The translations under genes and the position numbers were made by a program. From positions 58,095,058 to 58,159,057 of the forward strand of contig NC_079205.1 in NCBI RefSeq assembly GCF_026745355.1: a stretch of 64,000 nt of DNA. The letters run 5' to 3'. This DNA is from Beta vulgaris subsp. vulgaris. Lineage: Eukaryota; Streptophyta; Magnoliopsida; Caryophyllales; Amaranthaceae. Of this stretch, positions 33,970 to 45,617 are shown in pieces. The notes under the pieces were generated by a model that saw only the letters and a list, made by a program, of their open reading frames with translations, was not told the origin of the DNA and ran no database searches. The first letter of the stretch is position 1, and the number at the start of each line of letters is the position of its first letter.

Positions 33970-35832
33970 ATGAAGATGATTTTGAGAGATATGGTGTTGT
34001 TGAGGAGCAAAACTGCTGTAATTCCACTTGTTCCTTCTTCTGGTATTCTTCTTCCTCTCTCTCCTCCTTTCTTTCCTTCCATTTTCATATCTCTATTTTC
34101 TTGTCGAAATTATACATATGGTGCAACATATCATCATGTTGATGACCGTCAATTGTTCCTAAAATCTGTGAGACAGGAATGCAAATTAGGGTTTCACAAG
34201 ATTAATCATCCCCTTTCTCTGTTTGATGCTATGATATCTTTGAGTCCTCTTCCTTCTATTGTGGATTTTTGTATGCTTTTAAGTGCAATGTGTAAGATTA
34301 AACCCCACCCCCCTTTCTCCACTGTCATCTCTCTCCTCAGGGAACTTGAGCTGTCAGGCCTCCCACCCAATGTTTATTCCCTGTCCATTCTTATCAATTG
34401 TTACTGTCGCTCCGGCCGTGTTGATTTCGGGTTTTCCGTTCTCGCCAAGCTGTTTAAGATGGGACATCAACCTGATATTGTCACTTTCAATACCTTAATT
34501 AATGGGCTTCTTTATTCTGATCTACTGGACGAAGCTGTTCAATTGCTCGATAAGACCATCAAGCTTGGCTTCCGACCTGACATCTTCACCTACGGGACTA
34601 TTTTTAAAGGTCTCTGCAAACGAGGAAACAATGTTGGTGCTCTTAAGTTGCTTCGCACTATGGAATCCCATGGCCATTACCTGCCTGATGTTGTCATATA
34701 TACTACCATCATTGACAGTCTCTGCAAAGACCAGGCTGTACCTCAAGCTGTCCAACTCTTTGAGGAGATGAAAACCAAGCGCATTTCTCCAAATGTATTC
34801 ACTTATCATTCTCTAATTCGAGGTATGTGCACTGTGGGGAAGTGGAAAGATGCTCAAGAGATGTTGACTCAGATGTTGAACAACAACATAGCGGCTAATG
34901 TGGAGACCTACACCATGTTGATTGACATGTATTGTAAGGAAGGGATGGTTGCTGAAGCAAGGGCTATATTTGATTCCATGATTGACACTGGTGAGGTTCC
35001 AGATATCATCACTTACAGTGCTTTAATAGATGGATATTGCTTATGTGGTGAGATGGAAGAGGCTGAAAAGGTAATGGATTTGATGGTAAAACATGACTGC
35101 AAACCTAATGTGGTTACTTTTAACAGCTTAATCAATGGATATTCAAAAGCTAAAAAGGTTGACAAAGCTGTGCATCTTTTCCAAGAAATGCCATATAAAG
35201 GACTTACTCCTAATGTTGTCACATATAGCACTCTAATTGATGCCCTATGCAAGGACAATCAAGTACATTTTGCACGCAAGCTCTTTAAAGATATGGAATC
35301 TCATGGCTTAAAACCAAATGTAGTCACTTATAATTCGTTGATTCATGGTCTATGTCAAAATGCACTGATTGACGAGGCATTACACATGTTTAATGACATG
35401 AAGAGCAGTGATGTGCTCCCCGATAATTTCACGTACACTATCTTTATTGATGGCTTGTGTGAAGCTGGCCGACTTGAAGAGGCTGTGAATATCTTCTCCT
35501 TTCTTGTAGCTAAGGAGTTACCCCTAAATGTGTGTACCTACAATGTAATGATCAAAGGATTTTGTAAGAAAGGACTACTAACTGATGCTCAAGAGGTAGT
35601 AAAGAAAATGGTAGATGATGGATGTCCACCAGATGAGTGCACCTACAATACAATTATTAGGGGATTCCTTCATGGTAATGATCTTAGCAAGGCTTTGGAG
35701 CTTGTCAGCATTATGACCAGCAAAGGATTTGCAGCTGACGCTCAGACTACTTCGCAATTTGCTTACTTACTCATTGATCCCAGAGTTAGTGAAGAAAACA
35801 AGGCCTTGCTTCGAAAGTTCTTCGAGATATGA
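33970..35832 (+). CDS. PPR2: restorer-of-fertility-like (RFL) P-class PPR protein, intact
   Basis: 620 aa, single exon, about 14 PPR motifs from residue ~98. The N-terminus MKMILRDMVLLRSKTA is nearly the same as in PPR1 and PPR4, with a likely mitochondrial targeting region of ~55 residues. Residue 5/35 pairs: CN, SD, ND, GD, TN, HN, TD, SN, NN, SN, ND, TN, ND, ND; thus at least eight repeats differ from PPR1. The central block (LLYSDLLDEAV, FRPDIFTYG, YTTIIDSL, RISPN) matches PPR3, while the last two motifs, the FAYLLIDPRVSEENK tail and the downstream DNA match PPR4. The 5' region keeps the uninterrupted version of the promoter that is split by a retrotransposon at PPR1. The product would be an organelle RNA-binding protein; its RNA target is unknown. 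Confidence 0.93.
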   Translation: MKMILRDMVLLRSKTAVIPLVPSSGILLPLSPPFFPSIFISLFSCRNYTYGATYHHVDDRQLFLKSVRQECKLGFHKINHPLSLFDAMISLSPLPSIVDFCMLLSAMCKIKPHPPFSTVISLLRELELSGLPPNVYSLSILINCYCRSGRVDFGFSVLAKLFKMGHQPDIVTFNTLINGLLYSDLLDEAVQLLDKTIKLGFRPDIFTYGTIFKGLCKRGNNVGALKLLRTMESHGHYLPDVVIYTTIIDSLCKDQAVPQAVQLFEEMKTKRISPNVFTYHSLIRGMCTVGKWKDAQEMLTQMLNNNIAANVETYTMLIDMYCKEGMVAEARAIFDSMIDTGEVPDIITYSALIDGYCLCGEMEEAEKVMDLMVKHDCKPNVVTFNSLINGYSKAKKVDKAVHLFQEMPYKGLTPNVVTYSTLIDALCKDNQVHFARKLFKDMESHGLKPNVVTYNSLIHGLCQNALIDEALHMFNDMKSSDVLPDNFTYTIFIDGLCEAGRLEEAVNIFSFLVAKELPLNVCTYNVMIKGFCKKGLLTDAQEVVKKMVDDGCPPDECTYNTIIRGFLHGNDLSKALELVSIMTSKGFAADAQTTSQFAYLLIDPRVSEENKALLRKFFEI

Positions 35833-36790
35833 GTACATTGTAGTTGCAGTTTTCATTTTGAAAAGCTAAAAGCCAGCATTTGTACAGAAAGAGTTAGATG
35901 GCCATGCTTCTAGCTCAGTGATACGTGTGCTCATTACAATTAGCTGAACAAGTTGGGATCAACCGAGTTATTCAAATTTTTAAATTTGGAAGTGTTGCCT
36001 GATTCTTTGCTGAAACCATAGTTCCTTAGATGACCCTATGGAGTGATGCTGATGATAGCTATCAGTGTCGCGTTAATATGGTGTAGTATGAATAAGCTGG
36101 ATAGTAACTAGTAAGTGTCCTTTTTGCTTTGCCGCTTTGGGTTTGTTTCTCGGCTTAGGTGTAGGTGGTTTTTGTTCCTGAGAGAAACAATAGATTTCAT
36201 ATTGACAAACTTAGTTTGATTTATACTCTCTTTGCTCATTAAGTGGGAGTACTTGGATTATTTGGCCTCTAATACACAATGCCTTTAAGCTGTTATGATT
36301 ACCAGATGAAAGGGGATGCACCAGTCGTGGTGATTGGTGAGCACCAGATGTAAACTCAAGTAAGGAATCTGAGAACTTGCTTCCACTTATAGAGGGGCTT
36401 ATGTCAACAATGCATTTCTTCTTTAGCAATACATTTGAAATGCCCTATATATTTGTGCATGTGTGTGTGTTTCTTCCCTTCACCTCATTTCCCTCTACTG
36501 TATTAGCTAATAAGTAAGAAATTAATGTTGCTACGATACATGGGCATGGCTGCTAGCCTACCAGTTGAGAGTTATCGAGAGCTTATCCCCATTTTCCCTG
36601 CTTGTGATAGCATTTGCTTTATCCTTTATGGGAGGCCTGATATCAGACGAGTCTTGTCTATGATAAAGATGGGAAACAAATAATAAAGCCTTTTATTTCG
36701 TATAGAAGTGGATAGAGATTGGGATTTACTGATTTATAAAGTCCCACATTGTTTGAACAATGGAACGTAAAACTTTTGTTCTCTAGAAAA
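35833..36790. other. 3' flank of PPR2
   Basis: Non-coding. Shares scattered homology with 62542-63330 after PPR4 (for example CATTTTGAAAAGCTRAA and TAGCTCAxxGATA words). No other gene seen. Confidence 0.6.
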
Positions 36791-36799
36791 AACTACTCC

Positions 36800-37016
36800 A
36801 ATACCTAACTCGATTGACTCAGGCTCGAGTCGAGCCTTAAGCCGAGTTGAGTTTGTATTTGGAGATCTGGATCTCGAGCTTGAGTCAAGCCTCGAAACAA
36901 GCCTAGCGGGTATTTGTATTTTTCGAACTCAACCCAAGTTGACATTTTCGAGCTTGAGCTCGAGCTGAGCCTACCCAGGTTGGGTCTCGGTTCGGCTCGT
37001 TAACACCCCTAAAGCT
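36800..37016. repeat. CTCGAG-rich repeat with a hAT-like end
   Basis: Dense GCTCGAG, GAGCTTGAG and CTCGAGCTGAGCC words, ending GGCTCGTTAACACCCCT, whose complement AGGGGTGTTAACGAGCC resembles common hAT-type termini in plants. The left end is not clear, so the element may be truncated. Confidence 0.45.
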
Positions 37017-37391
37017 GATATGAAAAAATTAAGAATTTATCAGATGTATAAGAAGTATACTATAAACATGCAAAGAGCGTGAGATTTGATTGAAAGAGAG
37101 AAAGTTGAGAAGTGATATCCAAAAGACAAGAATTATTGAAGTCTACAAATGTCTTTGAGAGAGTTAAACAAATACCCAAGGTGGATCACAGAAATGAAAA
37201 AGAATAAATGATCTCACAGCAGATTCTAAAATTGATGAAGGATCACAAAAACAACATGATCTAACATACACATGAACAGATGGTAAAAAAAAAAATTCAG
37301 CAACAAAATGTATTGAATTCACAAAGAAGGCATTCAGTGTGTTATAAAACAATCAATGAGACTTTGTGCTTACAAGAACAGCAAGAAATTA

Positions 37392-37619
37392 CTCCCTCCG
37401 TCTTTTATTAGTTTACCCCTAGTCCTTTTAAGGATGTCCCTTATTAGTTTACCCCTTTTTTTTTTTGCTATTTTGGAATGGGCCCACTATTTCTCTCTCA
37501 CCCAAACATCCAACTTTAAATATAAATAATCTTTTCTCTCTCTTTATATGCCCCACAATACTATTCCTCCTAAAACTTTGTGCAAAAGAAAGGGGTAAAC
37601 TAATAGAGGACGGAGGGAG
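37392..37619. mobile_element. Stowaway MITE
   Basis: 228 bp, TA flanks, ends CTCCCTCCGTCTTTTATTAG and complementary CTAATAGAGGACGGAGGGAG. Confidence 0.9.
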
Positions 37620-37909
37620 TATAAAATATCAAGGGACATCTTCAACCCATCAAGAAACTCACACCTGCTTAATTCCGTCAGTCGAACAATCAATACTCGA
37701 ATGGTTAACCCATAATATTTTCAAGAATCACAAACCTAAGCAGAAACTACTATAGGATAAAAGGCTTGAAAATGTAATAATTAGCAATAACTACATGAGT
37801 GCAGAAATATATATACTGCATAATCCATCTGATTTATTCATCCTTGAAGAGAAGACCAATGAACTAAAGAGATGGTACAAACAGATAAACAAGTATACAA
37901 TGGTGATAT

Positions 37910-40064
37910 TTAGGTGGAAGTGAACTTATAGGAGCCATACGACATGATACCACCATCCCAACTTTTATGAATGAGTTCTGCCTTCGAATTTTCACCAGCA
38001 GTACCCATGGCTACATGCAGTGGATAGAAGTGCTCAGGCCACGGATGAGCCAATTTCCAATTTGGCGCTTTCGTTTCATATTTATTCACTTCTTCATACC
38101 TGAAAACCAGAGAGCACATAAGAGTCAAAAGTACAAAGATCATTGTTTTAATAGCTAGATACTATTGTCTTAATCAACTCTATCAAAAACATAGAATGTA
38201 GTCGAAGGGTAGGGTCTTAATTAGCTGCCTCAAGCCACCAAAATGCTTAGTAGAAATACAAGCAAGCCAAGTCTAGCGAACATAAGTTAAGTTTAGCAAA
38301 AGTAAAATAAGTTCAGCAGATACATCATACAAGTTGAAGACATCGCTCAAATGAGCGCCTAAGTCATGCAACATGAATTTAGGATATATTACATTTCGAT
38401 ATAAGTTAATATCAAAACAATGACTAACGGACCATTTCCTCTCCCTCCCCTATCTGTCCCTCTGATTCTTTCTATCCAAAAAAGCTTTGTAGTTTCCAAG
38501 CGAGACAAGAAGCAATATCATGATCGAGAAGCCAGACTCGCAATAACAAGAACCATCCATTTGTAGTTTGAATTTAATCATTCAAGTTTTTAGCTGAAAT
38601 GAAACGAAATTACCTTCCATTTGTTAGAGCTGTTTCAAGCCAGTGATCAAAAGCTGCAGCCCACGGAGCAACTCCATCAGAACAAGGAGGGGTAATATTC
38701 GCAGGGTGTGTTGCACTTCCAGAACCAATGATGAGGACACCTTCATCCTTAAGAGAAGCCAACGCTTGTCCCAACTTATAGTGGTGTGTTCCATCCAAAT
38801 GCGATTGGACAGAGAGCTGACAAACAGGGATGTCAGCTTCAGAATACATGAGCATTAGAGGCACCCATGCGCCGTGATCAAGCCCTCGTTTCTTGTCAGT
38901 GTTCACAGATTTAAAGCCAGATGCTGTGAGAAGATCTTGTATCCTGTTTGCCAGTTCTGGAGATCCAGGAGCCGAGTACTTAAACTGGTAAACAAGTGAA
39001 TGAGTTATATTAAGAAATTTCAGTTATAATACAACATAATAATTTCCACCCAGGACTGTAGAAATTTCAGTTATTCTTGAGTTAATTCTTTTACTAATTG
39101 AATTCTGTGTTATTGTATTTTCAAGTTCTTGCATAAATGAAACATCTTTCCAGTTCATTTTTCTAAGTATTGAAGTGAAATAGTAGAAAGAGTTCATTTT
39201 CTGGTATTTCACAACAGAACTGCAGACCCACATAATACGTTGGTAAACAATACAATACGGGGCGTATTGTCCAGCACACGAACTAGTTCTACTTCAAATA
39301 TGCTTAAACTAACATTAAATCATGTAAAATTAAAACTTGACTATCTTCATACATGCAGAAAAATTCATACAACATAAACTCTTTCCACTATTTCATATTT
39401 TCACTTCAATAATTAAACACACCAGAATACGTTGGTAAACAATACAATATGGGCGTATCGTCCGGGACACGAACTAGTTTCTCCTTCAATATTCTTAAAC
39501 TAACCTTAAATCATGTAAAATTAAAACTTCATATATCTTCATACATGTAGAAAAATTCATACAACATAAACTCTTTCCACTATTTCACACTTTCACTTCA
39601 ATAATTAAACACACAGGAAAGATGTTTCATTTCTGCAAAAAAACTTGAAAAAACAAAAACACATGAATCAAATCTTAGAAAAATGATAACTACAGAAGAG
39701 GAGAAAGAAAGACCTGAGGAAAGCCTCTGAAATCACAAAAGGCATCATTAATGTCCACAACATTAACAGAAGGTTGGTCAGTTTCCCAGTGAGCAGAAAT
39801 GACGAGAATAGCCTTGGGTTTCTTAGTGAAGATTTTCTCTCTCCAACTTTCAAGGAATTTTCTAGAAGGCTTTGTATCATCAAGTGCCATAGTACGAGTT
39901 CCATGAGAAATAAAGAAGGTTTCTTTGATCTTATTTTCACTACCCAATTTCAAATTGGAGCTAATTACGAATTTCAGTAATGTTCTTCTTTTGATTTCTG
40001 GGGTTGAGATCGAAAATACTTGATGTGATGATTTTAGTTGCAAGTTTTGGCACGAAAGTATCAT
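37910..40064 (-). CDS. DODA-like extradiol dioxygenase (LigB family), possibly decaying
   Basis: Three exons on the - strand: 39714-40064, 38614-38984, 37910-38099, GT-AG junctions with matching phases (912 nt, 303 aa). The family cleaves catechols; in betalain plants the DODA-alpha clade opens L-DOPA to betalamic acid. Seen: HG near residue 54, [31 protein letters not shown] and [11 protein letters not shown], so the metal-binding histidines are present, and HP-A-N-I-T-P fits the betalain-clade motif rather than HNLR of other LigB proteins. Odd: HGTR replaces the near-universal HG(S/T/N)P; MYSEADIP replaces MYPEADIP; the exon 1/2 join reads GFPQ-FKY, about four residues shorter than the usual GFPxxMYxFKY; and where relatives start MGSE, this frame has LGSE, the only upstream ATG being ~38 codons earlier. 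Either a divergent paralogue or an early pseudogene. Confidence 0.82.
39115..39650. repeat. Fold-back repeat with 192-bp direct duplication in DODA intron 1
   Basis: Arms at about 39115-39205 and 39555-39650 are inverted copies (GGAAAGATGTTTCATTT and TATTGAAGTGAAA words pair). Between and overlapping them, 39237-39428 and 39429-39615 are direct repeats of about 192 bp starting ACGTTGGTAAACAATACAAT. Possibly a MITE that duplicated internally. Confidence 0.65.
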
Positions 40065-40274
40065 GTTAAGTATCTGTATCAGGTTTTTTTTTTTCTTTTT
40101 GAAGAGTTAAGAGAATTCTTAGCTATTTTTATTGATGCATTGAATTATTACTGGTATCAATCAATAAGTTATAAAGATTTCAATGAAGTGATGAACTGAA
40201 AAATCTGGCAGTCCTGAATTAATTTAGTAGATTGAATTTTTAAATAAATAGCGTGATACACGAGCAAGCAATAG

Positions 40275-40405
40275 TGTTAGAGTAATATTAGGAGATATAG
40301 TTTTAACGTTGATTTGTTTCCTAATATTAAGGGTTTCCTTATTAACTCTTGTATATATATTCTGATGGAATGAATGAGAAAGGTAAGCTTGACCTAATTA
40401 TAACA
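40275..40405 (+). repeat. 5' LTR of copia element
   Basis: TGTTAGAGTAATATTAGG ... ATAACA, 131 bp; very short for copia. Contains TATATATAT at 40352-40360. Confidence 0.95.
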
Positions 40406-40467
40406 TGGTATCAAGAGCCACCAAACTTTGCAAACCCTATCATCTTTAATCTTACCACCGTCGCACC

Positions 40468-43400
40468 ATGGCCGGCGACGACGCCGCCCAGCCCGCCGCC
40501 GGTTCTACAAAAATAGCCATAAATTCACCTTTTTTTCTCGGTCCACAGGATAGACCAGGAGATTTTATCACTCCCGTTCGTCTCAAGTCCACAAATTTTG
40601 ATGCATGGGCTCGTGCCATTCGCGTCGCTTTATGCTCACGACGCAAGTTCGGCTTTCTTGACGGCTCTATCACCGTCCCTAAACCGCCATGTACAGAGGA
40701 TGATTGGAATACAATACACTACATGCTTGTTTCAGGGATCACCAATACCATTGATCCGGAGGTAAGTTCGACTCTTTCGTATTATGATAATGCCAAAACC
40801 TTATGGGATGATTTACATGAACGTTATTCGGTGGTTAATGGTACTCGTATTCATCAAATAAAAGCCGACATTATTCGGTGTGAACAACCGAAAACTATGC
40901 CTGTGGCCACTTATTTTGGCAAATTAAAACTGTTGTGGGATGAATTGGCCCTTCATGAGCCGCCTCTTACCTGTACATGTGGGGAACTTGGCCCTGCTTT
41001 ATTAAAACGTCGTGATAGTGATCAACTGCATCAATTCCTTTTTGGTTTGTATTCCGAGTATTATGGATCTCTTCGGTCGTCTATGTTGTCTCAAGATCCT
41101 CTGCCTACCTTAAACAAGGCCTTCCAACAAGTATCTCAGGAGGAGAGAGTTCGTGGTCTCACTCGGGTAAAGGAAGAGAAACCGAAAGTTCTTGGCTTCG
41201 CGGTTCGGACTGATGTTCGTGGCAGGGGGGGTTCGGCGTTGTCTCGCGCTCAAAAATCGAGCCTCACCTGCTCTCACTGTCACAAAACAGGTCATGACGA
41301 GTCGACCTGCTTTGCTCTTCATGGTACCCCAGACTGGTGGTACGAAAAATTCGGGCACAAAATTGAGGATGGTGCTTCGCGTGGCCGCGGTCGCCCCCCC
41401 ACCCTCGGCACCTGCTGCGGGACGTGGTCGGGGTGGTGTGCGTGCCAACGCCACCCCCGTTGAGGCTCCTCTTGTCCCTGGGTCGAGTGGCAGTGCACCC
41501 GCAATTACTCCCGAGCAATGGCAGGCCCTTTTTGCCACTTTTGGTAATGCCTCTACTACTCCCAACCGTCTAAATGGTAAGTTTGAGCTTTCGTCTTGGA
41601 TTATCGACACTGGTTGTACTCATCATGTCACGGGTGATAAGTCTTTGTTGTGTGACATTGTTTCTATTGATGAGCGTCCGGTTGGCCTTCCTAATGGGGC
41701 TTCGGTTATGGCTACTCAGTCTGGTACTGTGTATTTGAGTGATCGCCTTGTTCTTCATGATGTATTATATGTTCCTCATCTGCGATGCAATTTGATTTCT
41801 GTTACTCAAATGAGTGATGCTTTGTCTTGTTTTGTCACATTTTCTACTAACATTTGTGCTATTCAGGACCATCGTTCGAGGGAGCTGATTGGAACGGGTG
41901 AGAGACGGGATGGACTTTATTATTTTCGGCAGCAACCTTCTTCTCTTGCGGCATCTGTTACTACTGGCTCCTCTTCCGCGGCCTCGGACTTGGCTATCTG
42001 GCACATGAGATTGGGGCATGCTTCTGAAGCTGTAGTGAAGTCACTTCCTTTTATTTCTTCTGCACCTAGTTTAGACAAAGGTTGTGTTGTTTGTTACAAA
42101 GCCAAGCAGCCTAGGTGTAGTTTTGCTTTAAGTGAAAATAAAGCTTCTCGGATTTTTTAGATGGTTCATTGTGATTTATGGGGTCCTTGTTCGACACCCT
42201 CTTCTTGTGGGTCTCGTTATTTCTTGACATTGGTGGATGATTTTTCCCGTGCTGTGTGGGTTTATTTAATGATTGATAAAACTGAAGTGTTTCAATTGTT
42301 TATGTCTTTTATTGCTATGATTAAGCGTCAGTTTTCTCAAGAAATTAAAATTGTGCGTAGTGATAATGGTACGGAGTTCAATTGTCTTGAATCCTACTTT
42401 ACTGATGTTGGGATTATTTTTCAAAAATCATGTGTGGGTACACCTTAACAAAAAGGAAGGGTAGAACACAAGCATCAACATATTCTTAATGTTGCTCGCG
42501 CTCTTCGCTTTCAATCTCATCTTCCTCTTTCTTTTTGGGGAGAATCCATTTTAGCCGCTGCTCACATTATTAACCGCACTCCCTCTTTGTTGCTTCACAA
42601 GAAAACCCCCTATGAGTTGCTTTTTGGTGTGCCGCCTCATTTTAATGAATTGAAGGTGTTTGATTGTCTTTGTTTTGCCCACAATCAACGTTCTAAAGGA
42701 GATAAGTTTGCGAGTCGTAGTAGAAAATGTGTTTTTGTGGGTTATCCGTTTGCTAAAAAAGGATGGTTACTCTATGACCTTGAGCTTCATCAATATTTTG
42801 TGTCCCAGGATGTGCAATTTATTGAAGATGTGTTCCCTTACTTGCCTAGTGTGTCTACTAGCCCCCTTGCTTCTCCTACCCACACTTAGGCTCCGGATTC
42901 TTGTCTTGATTGGGCCGACTATGCTGAGTTTGGTTTTGATTCGGCCACTGGGCCGCTGGATGTCCAGCCCGTACCTGAGCCGCGCCCTGCCACTCCCCCT
43001 GCTGCTGGCCCGCATTCTCTCGAGCCGCCTGCTGCTGGGCCGTGTACTACCGAACCCGCTGCTGAGCAGCGTTCGTCTGGGCCTACGGACTCGGCTCTGG
43101 GTCGTGGGCTGAGGTCTAAGCTTCCTTCCACTCGTCTGAAGGACTTTATTACCTGTACTACTATGGCTACTCCATCTTCTACAAGTCCATCTCTCTCTGC
43201 TCCTACTCCAATCGCACCCTCAGGTACGCCATTTCCTATAGCACATTATGTTAGTTGTGATAAATTTTCTCTACGACATAGGCATTTCTTGGCACTATTA
43301 CTGCAGGTACTGAGCCCCAATCTTTTAAAGAAGCCATGAGACATCCCGAATGGCAGCAGGCTATGCAAACTGAGATCCAGGCTCTCGAAAAAAAATGGCA

Positions 43401-44875
43401 CATGGACTATGGCTTCTCTTCCTCCTGGTAAAAAGGCTCTTGGGAGCAAATGGGTCTACAAAATTAAATACAACTCTGATGGGAGTCTTGAGCGCTACAA
43501 GGCGCGTCTGGTGGTTTCTGGGAATCATCAAACTGAAGGTCTCGATTACAATGAGACCTTCGCACCAGTAGCCAAAATGATGGTTACTGTTCGGGCATTC
43601 TTGGCTATTGCTGCATCCAAGAATTGGGAGTTGCATCAGATGGACGTCCACAATGCTTTTCTTCATGGTGATTTGAGTGAGGAAGTTTATATGAAACTAC
43701 CTCCTGGTTTTCAGTCTGACTCTTCGACTCAGGTTTGTCGTTTGCGCAAATCTCTTTATGGCTTGAAACAGGCTCCCCGGTGTTGGTTTGCTAAGTTGGT
43801 CTCTGCGCTTAAAGCATATGGTTTCTGTCAATCCTACTTTGATTACTCCTTGTTCACCTACACTAACAAAGGGGTTCAAATTAATGTTCTGGTGTATGTC
43901 GATGATCTTATTCTGTCTGGCAATGATTCCGCTGCTCTTCAACATTTTAAGTCATATCTTGGTACTTGTTTTCATATGAAGGATCTGGGGGTTCTGAAAT
44001 ATTTTTTGGGTCTTGAGGTTGCTCGTAGTAAAGCTGGCATGTTCTTGTGCCAACGAAAATATGCCCTAGACATTATTTCTGAATACGGCCTCCTTGGTTC
44101 GAAGCCTGCTGCCACGCCTCTTGAACAAAATCATCAGTTCGGTCGTGATGATGGACCGCTTCTGGATGATCCGGAACCTTACCGTCGGCTCATGGGTAGC
44201 TTAATATATCTTGTTGTGACTCGTCCTGATCTTACATATGCTGTTCATGTTCTTTCTCAGTTTTTACATGCTCCTACTCAGCGACATTTGGATGGCGCGC
44301 ATCGCATTGTTCGATATTTGAAGGGGTGTCCAGGTCAGGGTATTCTTCTCAGCTCTGCTTGTGATCTATCTCTTCAAGGTTGGTGTGATTCTGACTGGGC
44401 TGCATGTCCAGTCACTCGTCAGTCTCTTACAGGATGGCTAGTGTTTCTTGGTTCTTCTCCTATATCTTGGAAGACTACGAAACAGCATACAGTTTCTCGC
44501 TCCTCTGCAGAAGCTGAATATCGATCTATGGCATCCGTTACTTGTGAGCTCAAATGGCTCAAGGGTCTTCTTCTTAGTCTTGGGGTTCACCATCCTAAGG
44601 CTATTCCTCTTTTTTGTGATAGTCAGTCCGCTCTTCACATTGCTCAAAATCCTGTCTTTCATGAGCGTACTAAACATATCGAGGTTGATTGTCATTTTGT
44701 ACGTGATGCCATTCATGACGGTCTCATTGATCCATCGTACGTCCCCACTACTGATCAACTAGCGGATGTCTTCACCAAAGCCCTTGGGAAGAAGCAGTTC
44801 GAATTTCTCATTTCCAAGTTGGGCATTTGTGATTTACATGCTCCAACTTGGGGGGGGGGGGGAGTGTTAGAGTAA
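40468..44875 (+). pseudogene. Copia gag-pol polyprotein, interrupted
   Basis: Gag starts MAGDDAAQPAAG at 40468 with the UBN2-type region (LKSTNFDAWARAI, LWDDLHERYS) and a zinc knuckle CxxCxxxxHxxxxC at about 41269-41312. Protease: IIDTGCTHHVTG near 41605. GAG-pre-integrase: WHMRLGHAS near 42000. Integrase core: 42161-42640. Reverse transcriptase from about 43285, with the catalytic YVDD near 43895. RNase H: AEAEYRSM near 44515. Lesions: frameshift in a C-run at about 41394-41400; in-frame stops at 42158-42160, 42446-42448 and 42887-42889; frameshifts near 43280 and in an A-run at about 43388-43395. The element therefore cannot make its own enzymes and, given identical LTRs, was probably mobilised by a relative. 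Confidence 0.93.
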
Positions 44876-44995
44876 TATTAGGAGATATAGTTTTAACGTT
44901 GATTTGTTTCCTAATATTAAGGGTTTCCTTATTAACTCTTGTATATATATTCTGATGGAATGAATGAGAAAGGTAAGCTTGACCTAATTATAACA
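44865..44995 (+). repeat. 3' LTR of copia element
   Basis: 131 bp, no difference from the 5' LTR found by eye. Confidence 0.95.
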
Positions 44996-45116
44996 AATAG
45001 TACTCCATATTGGAGAAGATTCGGACAAGAGGGGGGCAGATGGAGATTTCAGCATCTTAAATTTCACCAACTACTATTTAGTATTTATATAGATGTAGGA
45101 GTATTTCTTAAATCTA

Positions 45117-45432
45117 CTCCCTCCGTTTCCTAAAGATTTTCCCACTTACTGTTCCTACAGATAACAAGGAAAATCAAGTTGTGTGGGGCATGGTATGAGT
45201 AAAGTAGGAGAGAGAAAGGGGTTAAGATAAATAAACAAATAAAAAGGGGTAAAGTAGGAGAGAAAAAGGGAGTAAAATTGAATTAATAATGTAAGGTGGA
45301 CCATATGATAGTGACATGAGAGGGTAAATAGGGAAGTTTATTTTGCCAAATAAGGAATAAAGCAAAAGAGGGAAGATCTTTTGGAAACACCCTTAAACGG
45401 AAATAGGGAAGATCTTTAGGAAACGGAGGGAG
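45117..45432. mobile_element. Stowaway MITE
   Basis: 316 bp, TA flanks, ends CTCCCTCCGTTTCCTAAAGA and the complement of TCTTTAGGAAACGGAGGGAG. Confidence 0.9.
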
Positions 45433-45617
45433 TATCTACTAGTGTTTATCTAGAGCTACAATTGAAAAATACTATTTCTGTTTTAAATTAATTTACGCAC
45501 TTTTTTTTGGTTTGTTTTTTAGTTTACACAGTGTTTTTTTTATAACATATCACATATACTTTCTCCTCTTTTTCGCCTATATTATCCACTTTTAAATATT
45601 TTTCCTTACTTTTTTTA

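Larger units (their letters stand above)
40275..44995 (+). mobile_element. Ty1/copia LTR retrotransposon, recent insertion, coding region broken
   Basis: 4.72 kb with 5-bp target duplications AATAG (40270-40274, 44996-45000). The 131-bp LTRs (40275-40405, 44865-44995) look identical. Primer binding site TGGTATCAAGAGCC (initiator Met tRNA type) directly follows the 5' LTR, and a poly-G purine tract (44850-44864) precedes the 3' LTR. Domain order gag, protease, integrase, reverse transcriptase, RNase H is that of copia. It lies about 210 bp upstream of the DODA-like start, in the opposite orientation. Confidence 0.97.

Noticed and set aside
40452..43131. Several - strand frames opposite the copia element (40452, 41110, 41264, 42919)
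   Set aside because: They are antisense shadows of GC-rich gag-pol coding sequence with no recognisable product.
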